DNA of 57,249 bases from an uncultured Holophagaceae bacterium (GTDB lineage: Bacteria > Acidobacteriota > Holophagae > Holophagales > Holophagaceae): contig CAIYNT010000162.1 of assembly GCA_903927605.1 (NCBI GenBank), positions 1 to 57,249 of the forward strand, given 5' to 3'. Of this stretch, positions 35,862 through 44,287 are shown piece by piece. The notes beneath the pieces were generated by a model. That model saw only the letters and a list, made by a program, of their open reading frames with translations. It ran no database searches and was not told the DNA's origin. Every line of letters starts with the position of its first letter. Position 1 is the stretch's first letter. A program made the translations under genes and the position numbers.

Positions 35862-38018
35862 GTGACGGCCGCGTCTGGCCGCCTTCCGAGGATCTGGTCC
35901 GCCTGCCTAGCCTGGCTGAGGGATATTCCCCTGGAGGACGAGACCGTTCGGGGCAACGCGGTCCTGATCCAGGTCATCGGGAGCCTGGGCGCCGCGGGCC
36001 TGGCGGTTGGTGCCATTGTCAGGGTGGGCGGCCCGGGAACCTTTGCGCCGGGCGGAGCCCTCCCGCTCCTCTTCAGCGCCGCCCTCCTTGCCGCCGGCAC
36101 CATCCTGGTTCGCTTTGGCCACTACCGCTCCTGCCTGTGGATCATCAGTGCCGCGCTGTTCCTCAACGCCGCCTTGCCCATGATCAGCGAGGGCATCACC
36201 TACGGGTTCGGCTTCACCCGGGAATTGATCATTCCGCTGGTCATCGCGGCCCTGCTGCTCGGCCGGCGCACGCTCTGGATGATGTTCGGTGTCATCGTCA
36301 TCATCGCGACCCTCGGCGCCGCCCGGGAGCGCGGACTCCTCGGGCCTGCGGCGGTCCACCCCATGTCGCTCCCGCCCTTCGGCCTGTTCGGCAGCACGGT
36401 GATCATCTTCTTCTTCATCACCGTGGTCATGGACCGGTTCTCCGGCGAGCTGCACCGGTCCCTGGCCGAGTCTCTGAAACGCCTCCAGGCCCTGAAGGAG
36501 AGCGAAGCGAACCTCCGCATGATGATCGACATGTTCCCGGACGCGGCGATCACCATGCGGCTGGATACCCAGACCTTCGTGGCCGTGAGCGCGGGCTTCA
36601 CCGCCTACACCGGCCTGCGCCAGGACGAGGTGCTGGAGCAAAGGCCCCTGGACTTCAAGCTGTGGGTGGACCTCGAGGAACGGTCCCGTTACATCCAGAC
36701 CATCCTCCGGGAAGGCAGCGTGAAGAACCTCGAAGCCCAGTTCTATATCCGGAATGGGGAGATCGCGACGGCCCTGGTGCAGGGCCGGGTCTTCACGGCG
36801 GATGGTGTGCCACATCTGCTCACGGTCCTGCGGGACATCACCGAGTGGAAGCAGACCCAGGTGGACCGGGAACGGATGCAGGAGCAGCTCCAGCATGCCC
36901 AGCGCCTCGATTCACTCGGGAGTCTGGCCGGTGGCGTGGCGCACGACTTCAACAACATGCTGGCCGGCATCATGGGCTTCGCGGAGATACTGCAGGAAGG
37001 CGAGCAGGACCCGACCCGGAAGCGCTACCTGCAGTCCATCCTCAAGGCCGCCTCCCGCTCCTCGGAGTTGACCCGGAAGCTGCTCGCGTTCGGCCGGAAG
37101 GGCAAGAACCTCGTCGAGGCTACGGATTTGCGGGACATCCTGAAAGATTGCCTGGCCATCCTACGCCCCACCATGGACCCCAACCTGGAGGTAACCGTGG
37201 ATACGGCGGACTGCCCGAGCATCGACGCAGACCCCACTCAGATCCATCAGGTGATTCTGAACCTCTGCATCAATGCCTTGGAGGCGATGCCAGGCCCGGG
37301 TGTCCTCAGCCTTTCCTCCAGAAGCCGGGTCCTGGAGGACCCCAAGGCCGCGGAGCTGATGCTCCCCGTTGGCAATTACCTGGAATTCCAGGTCGCCGAC
37401 ACGGGGATGGGCCTGACGGATGAAGTCAAACTGCGCATCTTCGAGCCGTTCTTCACCACCAAGAATCGGGACGGAATATCTGGTACTGGACTGGGGTTAT
37501 CCACGGTCTATGGCATCGTCCACTCTCATGGGGGCGCCATCGAGGTGGACTCCGAGCCCGGGCAGGGGACCCGATTCAGGGTGCTCTTCCCCGCAGGGAG
37601 CCTGGCCTCGTCGAAGGAGGGCCGTCCGGCTGGAAGGCCCAGGGGCCAGGGCCAAATCCTGGTCGTCGAAGATGAGGGCCTGCTCCGAGATGCGGCCACC
37701 TCCGCCCTGGAGTCCCTGGGCTATTCCGTCCTGGCCGCGAAGAATGGCGCTGAAGGAACCGAGTGTTTCCGCAAGCATCGCGAGGCCCTCTTCGCGGTGC
37801 TCCTGGACCTGAAGATGCCGGTCATGGGTGGGAAGGAAGCCTTCCAGGCGATGCACCGGATCGACGCGGAAGTGCCGATCCTGATCTGCACGGGGTTTGG
37901 CGAGAATGAGGAGGTTCAGGAACTCCGCTCTCAGGGCGCCATCGGGATGCTCTCGAAGCCCTACCGGATCGCCGAGCTGGCGGAGGTGCTGGGCGGGTTG
38001 TCCAGGCTGCCGATATGA
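35862..38018 (+). CDS. membrane hybrid sensor histidine kinase with PAS and receiver domains
   Basis: 718 residues from GTG 35862. About five to six membrane helices form the N-terminal sensor region (residues 30-200; LIQVIGSLGAAGLAVGAIV, TLWMMFGVIVIIATL, STVIIFFFITVVM). A PAS domain (DMFPDAAITMRLDTQTFVAV) is followed by HisKA GGVAHDFNNMLAGIMGFAEI, HATPase (NLCINALEAMPGPG, DTGMGLTDEVKLRIFEPFFT) and a C-terminal receiver (ILVVEDEGLLRDAA, VLLDLKMPVMGG). The kinase core is closely related to that at 24699-26684. The ribosome binding site is poor. Its final codons overlap, on the opposite strand, a dinB remnant, so the natural C-terminus may have been altered slightly. Confidence 0.9.
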   Translation: MTAASGRLPRIWSACLAWLRDIPLEDETVRGNAVLIQVIGSLGAAGLAVGAIVRVGGPGTFAPGGALPLLFSAALLAAGTILVRFGHYRSCLWIISAALFLNAALPMISEGITYGFGFTRELIIPLVIAALLLGRRTLWMMFGVIVIIATLGAARERGLLGPAAVHPMSLPPFGLFGSTVIIFFFITVVMDRFSGELHRSLAESLKRLQALKESEANLRMMIDMFPDAAITMRLDTQTFVAVSAGFTAYTGLRQDEVLEQRPLDFKLWVDLEERSRYIQTILREGSVKNLEAQFYIRNGEIATALVQGRVFTADGVPHLLTVLRDITEWKQTQVDRERMQEQLQHAQRLDSLGSLAGGVAHDFNNMLAGIMGFAEILQEGEQDPTRKRYLQSILKAASRSSELTRKLLAFGRKGKNLVEATDLRDILKDCLAILRPTMDPNLEVTVDTADCPSIDADPTQIHQVILNLCINALEAMPGPGVLSLSSRSRVLEDPKAAELMLPVGNYLEFQVADTGMGLTDEVKLRIFEPFFTTKNRDGISGTGLGLSTVYGIVHSHGGAIEVDSEPGQGTRFRVLFPAGSLASSKEGRPAGRPRGQGQILVVEDEGLLRDAATSALESLGYSVLAAKNGAEGTECFRKHREALFAVLLDLKMPVMGGKEAFQAMHRIDAEVPILICTGFGENEEVQELRSQGAIGMLSKPYRIAELAEVLGGLSRLPI

Positions 38019-38108
38019 TCCACCAGCGGCGCGACCACGGCAGAGATGATGTTCGAGGTCTCAGCCAGGGTAGGCCGCCGCATCGGGAATGGACGCGAAG
38101 ACCCCCAG
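38003..38108 (-). pseudogene. degenerate dinB-like fragment
   Basis: On the plus strand, TGCCGATATGATCCACCAGC at about 38008 aligns with 35297-35316, and the match continues base for base to about 38071 without gaps. A second block, GGCCGCCGCATCGGGAATGG at 38073, then aligns with 35514-35546. Between the blocks about 150 bases of the functional copy are missing. The minus-strand reading gives TLAETSNIISAVV and LVDHIGSLDN, matching TMAEISASYRAVS and LLDHIGSWSN of the DinB protein. It is a deleted paralogue overlapping the kinase stop. Confidence 0.8.
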
Positions 38109-38112
38109 CGGA

Positions 38113-38664
38113 TCAGAGGGGCACGCCTACGGTCACGATGGCAACGCCGGATTTGGTGGGGTCAGCCACGCTGGTGGCCACCACGTGATAGGTCCCGCTC
38201 ACAGCAGGGGCCGTGTAGACACCAGCGGAGGTGATGGTGCCGCCTGCGGCACCTTCCTGGATGGACCAAGTTACCTGGGTGTCTCCGGTGGCAGCCACCA
38301 CAGCCGTGAAGGCCTGGATGCCCCCTGGAGCGAGGGTGATCTGGCCCGGTGTGAGTACCACCGGAGCCACCACATCGATAGTGGCAGTGGCCGTCTTGCT
38401 GGGATCCGCCTGGCTGGTGGCGGTCACATAGTAGTAGCCGGGGAGTTCTGGGGCAGTGAACAGGCCCGAGGCGGTCACCTGGCCACCCGTGCAGGTCCAC
38501 AAGACAGTCGTGTTCCCGGCACTCCCCACGTTCGCGGTGAACTGGACCTGACCGTTGGCGTTCACCGAGGCCTCCCGGGGGGAGATCGAGATGCTGATGT
38601 CGCCGATGCCACATCCGAACAGGAGCATCGCGAAGAGCACAGGGATAGCCTTCAGGGCATGCAT
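38113..38664 (-). CDS. lipoprotein with two Ig-like domains
   Basis: 183 residues. Signal peptide with lipobox LLFGC near residue 18. Two bacterial Ig-like domains follow: residues about 24-98 (SISPREASVNANGQVQFTA, then TVLWTCTGGQVTASGLFTAP) and 100-183 (ITLAPGGIQAFTAVV, VTWSIQEGAAGGTITSAGVY). The repeated 'W...GG.It..GlytAP...GtY.VvAtS.aDpsk' pattern is common in secreted Acidobacteria and myxobacterial surface proteins. Function is probably structural or adhesive. GGAGG precedes ATG 38664. Confidence 0.82.
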   Translation of the reverse strand: MHALKAIPVLFAMLLFGCGIGDISISISPREASVNANGQVQFTANVGSAGNTTVLWTCTGGQVTASGLFTAPELPGYYYVTATSQADPSKTATATIDVVAPVVLTPGQITLAPGGIQAFTAVVAATGDTQVTWSIQEGAAGGTITSAGVYTAPAVSGTYHVVATSVADPTKSGVAIVTVGVPL

Positions 38665-38735
38665 GGTTCCTCCAGGACATGAGGTGAGGCCATTATGCGT
38701 CAGGCCAGAAAACCTGGAGGCCCTGATTTGCGGCC

Positions 38736-40259
38736 TTACACCGGCGTGACAGCTCGCCGCTTGGTCGGCCAGACTTCGCGGCGGCGGGCGCGGGCGAGGC
38801 GGGTAACGAGTTCGGCGCGCAGGTCGGCGGGTTCCACGATGGCGTCCACGTGGAGGTCGGCGCCCAGCTTCTTCAGGTTGATGTCTTCGTTGTATTCATC
38901 CCGGAGCTGCTGGACATAGGCCATGCGCTCCTCTTCGGGTTTCTCCGCGATCTTGTTGGCGAAGACGGCGTTCACGGCGGCCTCGGCGCCCATGACGGCG
39001 ATGCTGGCGGTGGGCAGGGCCAGCGTGGCATCCGGATCGAAGCCCGGCCCACTCATGGCGTAGAGGCCCGCACCATAGGCCTTGCGTACCACTACGCACA
39101 TGCGCGGCGTACTGCAGCTGGCCATGGCGCTGATCATCTTGGCTCCGTGGCGAATGATGCCCTGCTTCTCCACGGCGCTGCCGATCATGAAACCCGGCAC
39201 GTCGCTGAGAAAGACCAGCGGGATCCCGAAGGCATCGCAGAGCGTGAGGAACCGCGTGGCCTTGTCGGCGCTATCCACGAAGAGCACGCCGCCCTTCATC
39301 CGGGGCTGGTTGGCGAGGATGCCCACGGGTTTGCCGTTCAGCCGCGCCAGACCCGTGATGATCTCGCCGGCAAAGAGCTTCTTCACCTCCAGGAAGCTGC
39401 CCTCATCGACCAGGCCCTCGATGAAGTCTTTCATCTGGAAGGGGGCCATGATGTCCCGGGGCACGAGGGCTCCCAAAGCTTTCGCTTTGGGCGATACCGC
39501 CTTCGGCGGAACCACGGGCAACGCATCTTCGCAGTGCTGGGGGAAGTAGCCGAGGTATTGGCGGCACAGTTCAATGGCCTCGGGTTCGGTCTTGCACAGG
39601 AAGTCGCCACAGCCGCTGATGGAGCAGTGCATGCGCGCGCCGCCGAGATCCTCCAGGCTGATCTTTTCGCCGATGACCATCTCGGCCATGCGGGGCGAGC
39701 CCAGGTACATGCTGGCGTTGCCCTCCACCATGATCACCACGTCGCAGAAGGCGGGGATGTAGGCGCCACCGGCCGCCGAAGGCCCGAAGAGCAGGCAGAC
39801 CTGGGGCACCAGGCCCGAGAGCGCCACCTCCATATGGAAGATCGTCCCCGCGTGGCGGCGGCCCGGGAACATATCGAGCTGGTCCGTGATGCGGGCCCCG
39901 GCGCTGTCCACCAGGTAGAGCATGGGCACCTTCATCCGCAGCGCCACTTCCTGGATGCGGATGATCTTCTCCACCGTGCGGGCGCCCCAGCTGCCGGCCT
40001 TGATGGTGCTGTCGTTGGCCATGAGCGCCACGGTCCGGCCCGCCACCGTGGCCGTGCCCGTGATGACGCCATCGGCGGGCAGATCCTTGTGCAGCGCATT
40101 GGCGAAGAGGCCATCCTCCACGAAGCTGCCCCCGTCCACCAGCAGGCGGATGCGCTCGCGGGCGAAGAGCTTGCCCGCCTCAGCGTTCTTCTCGTGGGCC
40201 TTGGACGCGCCGCCCTGCTTGATGCGCTCGATTTCAGAATGGAACGATTCCGGCTGCAT
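38736..40259 (-). CDS. acyl-CoA carboxylase carboxyltransferase (PccB/MccB-type) with hairpin insert
   Basis: 507 residues, the full length of biotin-dependent carboxyltransferase beta subunits. Crotonase-type N and C halves are visible: LFARERIRLLVDGGSFVE, LVDSAGARITDQLDMFPGR, FGPSAAGGAYIPAFCDV, then NGKPVGILANQPRMKGG and VFLSDVPGFMIGSAVEKQG. It transfers CO2 from carboxybiotin to an acyl-CoA (propionyl-, methylcrotonyl- or geranyl-type). No biotin carboxylase alpha subunit adjoins it; AccB/AccC of this window or another locus must supply carboxybiotin. Residues about 250-263 (PKAVSPKAKALG) are encoded by two perfect hairpins (39472-39509) at the junction of the two halves and look inserted. 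GAGG precedes ATG 40259. Confidence 0.92.
   Translation of the reverse strand: MQPESFHSEIERIKQGGASKAHEKNAEAGKLFARERIRLLVDGGSFVEDGLFANALHKDLPADGVITGTATVAGRTVALMANDSTIKAGSWGARTVEKIIRIQEVALRMKVPMLYLVDSAGARITDQLDMFPGRRHAGTIFHMEVALSGLVPQVCLLFGPSAAGGAYIPAFCDVVIMVEGNASMYLGSPRMAEMVIGEKISLEDLGGARMHCSISGCGDFLCKTEPEAIELCRQYLGYFPQHCEDALPVVPPKAVSPKAKALGALVPRDIMAPFQMKDFIEGLVDEGSFLEVKKLFAGEIITGLARLNGKPVGILANQPRMKGGVLFVDSADKATRFLTLCDAFGIPLVFLSDVPGFMIGSAVEKQGIIRHGAKMISAMASCSTPRMCVVVRKAYGAGLYAMSGPGFDPDATLALPTASIAVMGAEAAVNAVFANKIAEKPEEERMAYVQQLRDEYNEDINLKKLGADLHVDAIVEPADLRAELVTRLARARRREVWPTKRRAVTPV
39472..39509. repeat. double-hairpin element inside the carboxyltransferase gene
   Basis: CCCAAAGC (39472-39479) pairs with GCTTTGGG (39484-39491), loop TTTC. 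CCGCC (39497-39501) pairs with GGCGG (39505-39509), loop TTC. The two hairpins are five bases apart and in frame, the same architecture as the insert in ybaK though the sequence differs. Confidence 0.7.
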
Positions 40260-40303
40260 GGGGACCTCGAGGTGGATGCTCCAGCATATGCGATGCTGGA
40301 AGG

Positions 40304-41449
40304 ATGAAGGATCTTTCAGAACCCCGTACGCGGCTCATGACACGGCAATTCGCTCTGGTCTGGGCGCTCACCTTCATCACTTTTTTTGCGGCCTTCCAGC
40401 TCTTCCCCACGGTGCCGCTGCGCCTGCGGGACCTGGGCGCGAGTCTGGCGGAGAGCGGCCGCTTCATGAGCCTGTTCACCGCCGGCAGCGCCCTGGGCGC
40501 ACTCTTCACGGGCCCGTTGGGCGACCGGGTGGGGCACCGCCGTCTGGTGATCACGGCGGCCCTGCTTTATGCCATCTTCCTGGGCGCCTATTCGCTGCTG
40601 ACCAATCGCTGGGGCTTCTACCTCCTAGCCGTGCCCCACGGCATTGTCTGGTCGGGGCTGCTGACCGCCACCATGGCCTCCCTCGCCCACGTGCTGCCAG
40701 AGGATCGCCGCGCCGACGGCCTCAGCCTCTTCGGCCTGGCCAGCCCCGGCGGTGTCATCGTGGGCCCACTGCTGGGCCTGTGGATCTTCCAGCACTGGGG
40801 CTTCGCGCCCATCGGCTGGTATCTGGCGCTCCTCTTCCTCCTGCTGGGGGCCCTGGGCACCACCCTGCCCAAGGATCACCCCCACGGCCGTGCGGAGGGT
40901 TTCAAGTGGCCCGACGGCACCGTGGTCGCACCCTGCCTGATCCTGTTCTGCGTGGCCCTGGGCTATGGCGCCCTGGGCACCTACACGGCCCAGGAGGCCC
41001 TGGCCCTGGGAATGCCGCTGCCTTCGGCCTTCCTCTCCTCCATGGCCGTGGGCATGGTAGTCATGCGCCTGGCCATGCTCCGGCGCGGTTTCGGCCGGCG
41101 CCCCATCCGCAAGCTCCCGGGCATGCTGCTGGGCGCCTTCGCGGGTCTGGTCCTGCTGGCCGCCCTGCCCGGCGGCACCGTACGCCATGTGCTGGCGGCC
41201 CTGCTCTACGGCGCCGGCTACAGCATGCTGCACACCCTGCTCAACGCGAAGCTGCTGGAGTCCGTGGATCCCAAGCGGCGCGGTTCGGCCTTCGGCGCCC
41301 TGCTCTTCGCTTTCGATGCAGGCATCGGTCTCGGCAGCTTCAGTCTGGGCTGGACCATCGGCCATTACGGCTATCGCACGGGCTGGGCCCTCGGCGCCCT
41401 CACCCTGCTCGCGGCCCTGCCCCTGGCGTTGAGGCTGAGCAGGGATTGA
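40304..41449 (+). CDS. MFS transporter
   Basis: 381 residues with about 12 hydrophobic segments. The MFS motif between helices 2 and 3 is visible (GALFTGPLGDRVGHRRLVIT). Family features suggest a drug or small-molecule exporter, but no substrate can be given. A second ATG at 40337 (MTRQFALVWALTFITFF) begins right at the first helix and could be the true start; neither ATG has a clear ribosome binding site. The gene is divergent from the carboxyltransferase gene and convergent with the DUF302 gene (14 bases). Confidence 0.85.
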   Translation: MKDLSEPRTRLMTRQFALVWALTFITFFAAFQLFPTVPLRLRDLGASLAESGRFMSLFTAGSALGALFTGPLGDRVGHRRLVITAALLYAIFLGAYSLLTNRWGFYLLAVPHGIVWSGLLTATMASLAHVLPEDRRADGLSLFGLASPGGVIVGPLLGLWIFQHWGFAPIGWYLALLFLLLGALGTTLPKDHPHGRAEGFKWPDGTVVAPCLILFCVALGYGALGTYTAQEALALGMPLPSAFLSSMAVGMVVMRLAMLRRGFGRRPIRKLPGMLLGAFAGLVLLAALPGGTVRHVLAALLYGAGYSMLHTLLNAKLLESVDPKRRGSAFGALLFAFDAGIGLGSFSLGWTIGHYGYRTGWALGALTLLAALPLALRLSRD

Positions 41450-41463
41450 CTGCTCTGCCTTCT

Positions 41464-41850
41464 TCAGGTTGTCCGCTCGAAGGCCTGGCGCAGCTTGTCC
41501 CCCACCACTTCCGCATGGGCTTTCAGGGCCGGGTTATCGATCGCCACCATGGAGGCCACCGGATCCACGAACGAGATCTCGGTGCCGCCTTCGACCCCGC
41601 GCAGCACGACGTTGCAGGGCAGCATGGCGCCGATGCGAGGCTCCATATCCAGCGCGCCCTTGGCGAAAACGGGGTTGCAGGCGCCCAGGATCTTGTAGGG
41701 ACCGATCTCGGCGCCGAGCTTGTTCCGCAGGGTCGCCTCCACATCGATCTCGCTGAGGATGCCGAAGCCCTGCTCCGCCAGAGAGGCTCTCACCCTCGCT
41801 TCGTGCTCAACCGGATTGCCCTTGAGGATCTTCGTCATGCAGTAGGTCAC
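41464..41850 (-). CDS. DUF302-domain protein
   Basis: 128 residues from GTG 41850. DUF302 signatures: VRASLAEQGFGILSEIDVEATLRNKLG and YKILGACNPVFAKGAL, then LPCNVVLRGVEGGTEISFVDP. DUF302 is a small alpha/beta fold of unknown function, often near sulfur or redox genes. A longer frame from ATG 41943 runs into the palindromic repeat at 41887-41961 and adds about 31 unrelated residues; GTG 41850 with GGGAGG five bases upstream is the better start. Confidence 0.85.
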   Translation of the reverse strand: MTYCMTKILKGNPVEHEARVRASLAEQGFGILSEIDVEATLRNKLGAEIGPYKILGACNPVFAKGALDMEPRIGAMLPCNVVLRGVEGGTEISFVDPVASMVAIDNPALKAHAEVVGDKLRQAFERTT

Positions 41851-41886
41851 ATTCGCCTCCCTAATTCGGATCCAATCAAATAAGCC

Positions 41887-41961
41887 AAAACCCACCACGA
41901 AGACAGGAAGACCACGAGAAAATTCGATCTCCTTCGTGGTCATTCCGTCTTCGTGGTTTAA
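41887..41961. repeat. inverted repeat with CACCACGAAGAC arms
   Basis: AAACCCACCACGAAGACAGG (from 41887) and its imperfect reverse complement ending TCTTCGTGGTTTA (to 41961) flank a short AT-rich centre. The arms match the right end of the 33841-34191 spacer (CTTCGTGGTCTTTCTGTCTTCGTGG). The repeat lies between the DUF302 and SDR genes, with no gene inside. Confidence 0.75.
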
Positions 41962-41977
41962 GCATTTCCCTGACCGA

Positions 41978-42745
41978 TCAGACCCTACGATGGACTTTGT
42001 GCACGGAGGCCTGGTCCAGGCACTTGACGAGCATTTCGTCGATGTTCACGTGATCGGGCAGCATGAGGCACCAGCGCACGCACTCGGCCACATCCATGGC
42101 GGTGAGCGGCGTCACGCCCTGATAGACGGCATTGGCCTTCCGGTCGTCCTTCATGCGCACGTTGGAGAACTCGGTCTCGGCCATGCCCGGATCCACGGAA
42201 GTCACGCGGATCGGTTCGCCATTCAGCTCCAGGCGCAAGCTGTGGGCCATGGCCTTCACACCGAATTTCGAGGCGCAGTAGACGCTGCCGCCTTCGTAGG
42301 GCTGATGCCCGGCGGTGGAGCCGATGAAGAAGATGTGGCCCCAGCCGGCCTTCCGCAGATGGGGCAGGCCCGCCCGGATGGTCTTCACTACGCCTTCGAC
42401 GTTGGTGCGCATCATGGCTTCCAGGTCTTGGTCCGGGGTTTCCCACATCTTGTAGACGCCACTGGCGAGACCCGCATTGGCCACCAGCACGTGCAGCCCG
42501 CCGAGCGCTGCAGCGGCGGCCGCCACAAAGGCGTCCACGCTCGCGGTGTCCCGGGTGTCCACGGCCCCGGCGAAGGCCTTGATGCCATGGGCCTTCACGA
42601 GCTCATCGGCCAGGGCCTGCACACGCTCTACGCGACGGGCACCCAGGGCCAGATGGCAGCCTTGGGAGGCCAGCAGCCGCGCCATGGCCGCGCCAAACCC
42701 GCTGGAGGCGCCGGTGATGAGGACGATGGGGTACTCGGGACGCAT
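41978..42745 (-). CDS. short-chain dehydrogenase/reductase (YdfG-like)
   Basis: 255 residues. Classical SDR motifs: ITGASSGFGAAMARLL (TGxxxGxG), VLVANAGLASG (NAG), IFFIGSTAGHQPYEGG (catalytic Ser) and VYCASKFGVKAMAHSL (YxxxK). VDPGMAETEFSNVRMKDD matches the YdfG/3-hydroxy acid dehydrogenase subgroup. It probably uses NADP(H) to reduce small hydroxy acids or malonic-semialdehyde-like substrates; substrate is inference. AGGAG precedes ATG 42745. It is 21 bases downstream of the aminotransferase gene on the same strand, likely one operon. Confidence 0.9.
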   Translation of the reverse strand: MRPEYPIVLITGASSGFGAAMARLLASQGCHLALGARRVERVQALADELVKAHGIKAFAGAVDTRDTASVDAFVAAAAAALGGLHVLVANAGLASGVYKMWETPDQDLEAMMRTNVEGVVKTIRAGLPHLRKAGWGHIFFIGSTAGHQPYEGGSVYCASKFGVKAMAHSLRLELNGEPIRVTSVDPGMAETEFSNVRMKDDRKANAVYQGVTPLTAMDVAECVRWCLMLPDHVNIDEMLVKCLDQASVHKVHRRV

Positions 42746-42766
42746 GGGGACTCCTGGACAGATGGG

Positions 42767-44122
42767 CTAGCGGTAGTTCCGATGGAACTCGCCAAGATCC
42801 TTCACCACTTTCTGGAGCTTCTCGGTGGGCGGCAGGATGGTGGTGCGGAAGTGGGCGGTGCCGGCCGCCTGGCCGAAGCCCGAGCCTGGCACCACGCAGA
42901 TACCGGTCTGCTCCAGCAGAGCCATGGCGTAGTCGAAGTCGCTGCGCCCCGGCGGGAGGGTGATGCTGGGGAAGGCGTACATCGCGCCCGCGATGACGTT
43001 GCAGGTGATGCCTTCGATGTGGTTCAGGCCCTCGGCCAGCAGGATGGCGCGCTGCTTCAACGTGTCGAGGATGGCGCCCTTTTCCGCAGCGTACTGCGGG
43101 TACGAAGGCATGCCGGGTTTCGGGGGACGGACCATGGCGTAGGCGGCAGTCTGGCCGGGAAGGTTGGCACAGAGGTTCACGCTCTGGAGCTTCAGGATCT
43201 GCGCGGCTACGTCATCCGGCACGTTGCGGAACTCGAAGTAGCCACCGCGCACGCCGCACTCGCCTAGGAAGCCCTTGGAGCAGGAGTGGAAACTGAAGAG
43301 AGAGACATCCTTTGCTTCCATTTGATGCAAGACCTTGGCGAAGGACACGAACTCGTCACCCGCCAGGTAGATGTTCTCCTGGTAGACCTCGTCCGCCAGG
43401 ATCGCGAGTCCGTGGGCCTTGGCGAAGTCGATGATCATCGCGATGTTGGCCTCGTCCAGCACCGCGCCCGTGGGATTGCCGGGGTTGATCACGCAGATGG
43501 CCTTCACATGGGTGCCATCGGCTTTCGCCTTGGCCAGCGAAGCTTCCAGCAGGGTGCGGCTCAGCTTCCAGCCGTTGGCCTCATCCAGTTGGTAGGGCAC
43601 CATGCGCCCCTCGTAGAGCGTGATGGTGGCCGAATAGAGCGGGTACTGGGGGATGGGGATCATGATGCCGTCCCGCGTGCCGCCGATGAGCAGGCGCAGG
43701 ATGGTCTGCACGCCCTTGCTGGCGCCATCTGTGAGGAAGATGGCGTCGGGATCCACGCCGATGTGGTCGCGCTCCAGGATGAACTCGGCTATGCCCTCAC
43801 GGATGTACCGCACGCCGCGGCTTTCACTGTAGGCACCGAGCCCGTGCTTGGTGCCGGTGAGGATGGCCTTCGCGGTCTCGATCACATCCGTGGGGAAAGC
43901 GCTGGGCGCCAGGTCCATGAGAGCCGGGTACTCGCAAAGGGCGAGGATCTGCCGGTTCCAGGTGAGGGCCTTCTGCCCCAGGGACTGCGGGTTCCCGATG
44001 TTGCAGTAGATGATCTCGCGGCCCTGCTTCTCCAGCTCCGCCGCGCGAGCCACGATGGGCCCCCGCACCGCGTATTCGGTCTCAAGGACGGTCTTCCCAA
44101 TGTCAGCTAATTGGACGGTCAT
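42767..44122 (-). CDS. PLP-dependent aminotransferase, alanine-aminotransferase type
   Basis: 451 residues. The order of motifs fits the class I/II aminotransferases of the eukaryotic-like alanine transaminase group: EIIYCNIGNPQSLGQKALTW at the N-terminus, YSESRGVRYIREGIAEFI, VINPGNPTGAVLDEANI (NPxNPTG), ILADEVYQENIY (PLP-phenolate Asp/Tyr), and SFHSCSKGFLGECGVRGGYF with the Schiff-base Lys. It likely exchanges alanine/pyruvate with glutamate/2-oxoglutarate. Start ATG 44122 is preferred over 44134 because GGGGTG lies upstream. It probably leads an operon with the SDR gene. Confidence 0.9.
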   Translation of the reverse strand: MTVQLADIGKTVLETEYAVRGPIVARAAELEKQGREIIYCNIGNPQSLGQKALTWNRQILALCEYPALMDLAPSAFPTDVIETAKAILTGTKHGLGAYSESRGVRYIREGIAEFILERDHIGVDPDAIFLTDGASKGVQTILRLLIGGTRDGIMIPIPQYPLYSATITLYEGRMVPYQLDEANGWKLSRTLLEASLAKAKADGTHVKAICVINPGNPTGAVLDEANIAMIIDFAKAHGLAILADEVYQENIYLAGDEFVSFAKVLHQMEAKDVSLFSFHSCSKGFLGECGVRGGYFEFRNVPDDVAAQILKLQSVNLCANLPGQTAAYAMVRPPKPGMPSYPQYAAEKGAILDTLKQRAILLAEGLNHIEGITCNVIAGAMYAFPSITLPPGRSDFDYAMALLEQTGICVVPGSGFGQAAGTAHFRTTILPPTEKLQKVVKDLGEFHRNYR

Positions 44123-44287
44123 CGGACACCCCAACCCTTGAGTCTACTCCGATGGCCTTGTGTGATCCGCGTCATCCTACCCGGCGACAGGAACCCTGAC
44201 CGTTGGGGCTGAGCCTTGCAGCGATAGACTGGAGGCCAGGATCCCCTTAGGCCACGCCACCTCCCTCCCATTTTTGAAGAGGCACCC

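Noticed and set aside
44200..44287. Promoter TTGGGG/TAGACT before the acyl-CoA dehydrogenase gene
   Set aside because: The -35 match is poor and the spacing is 16; not strong enough to list.
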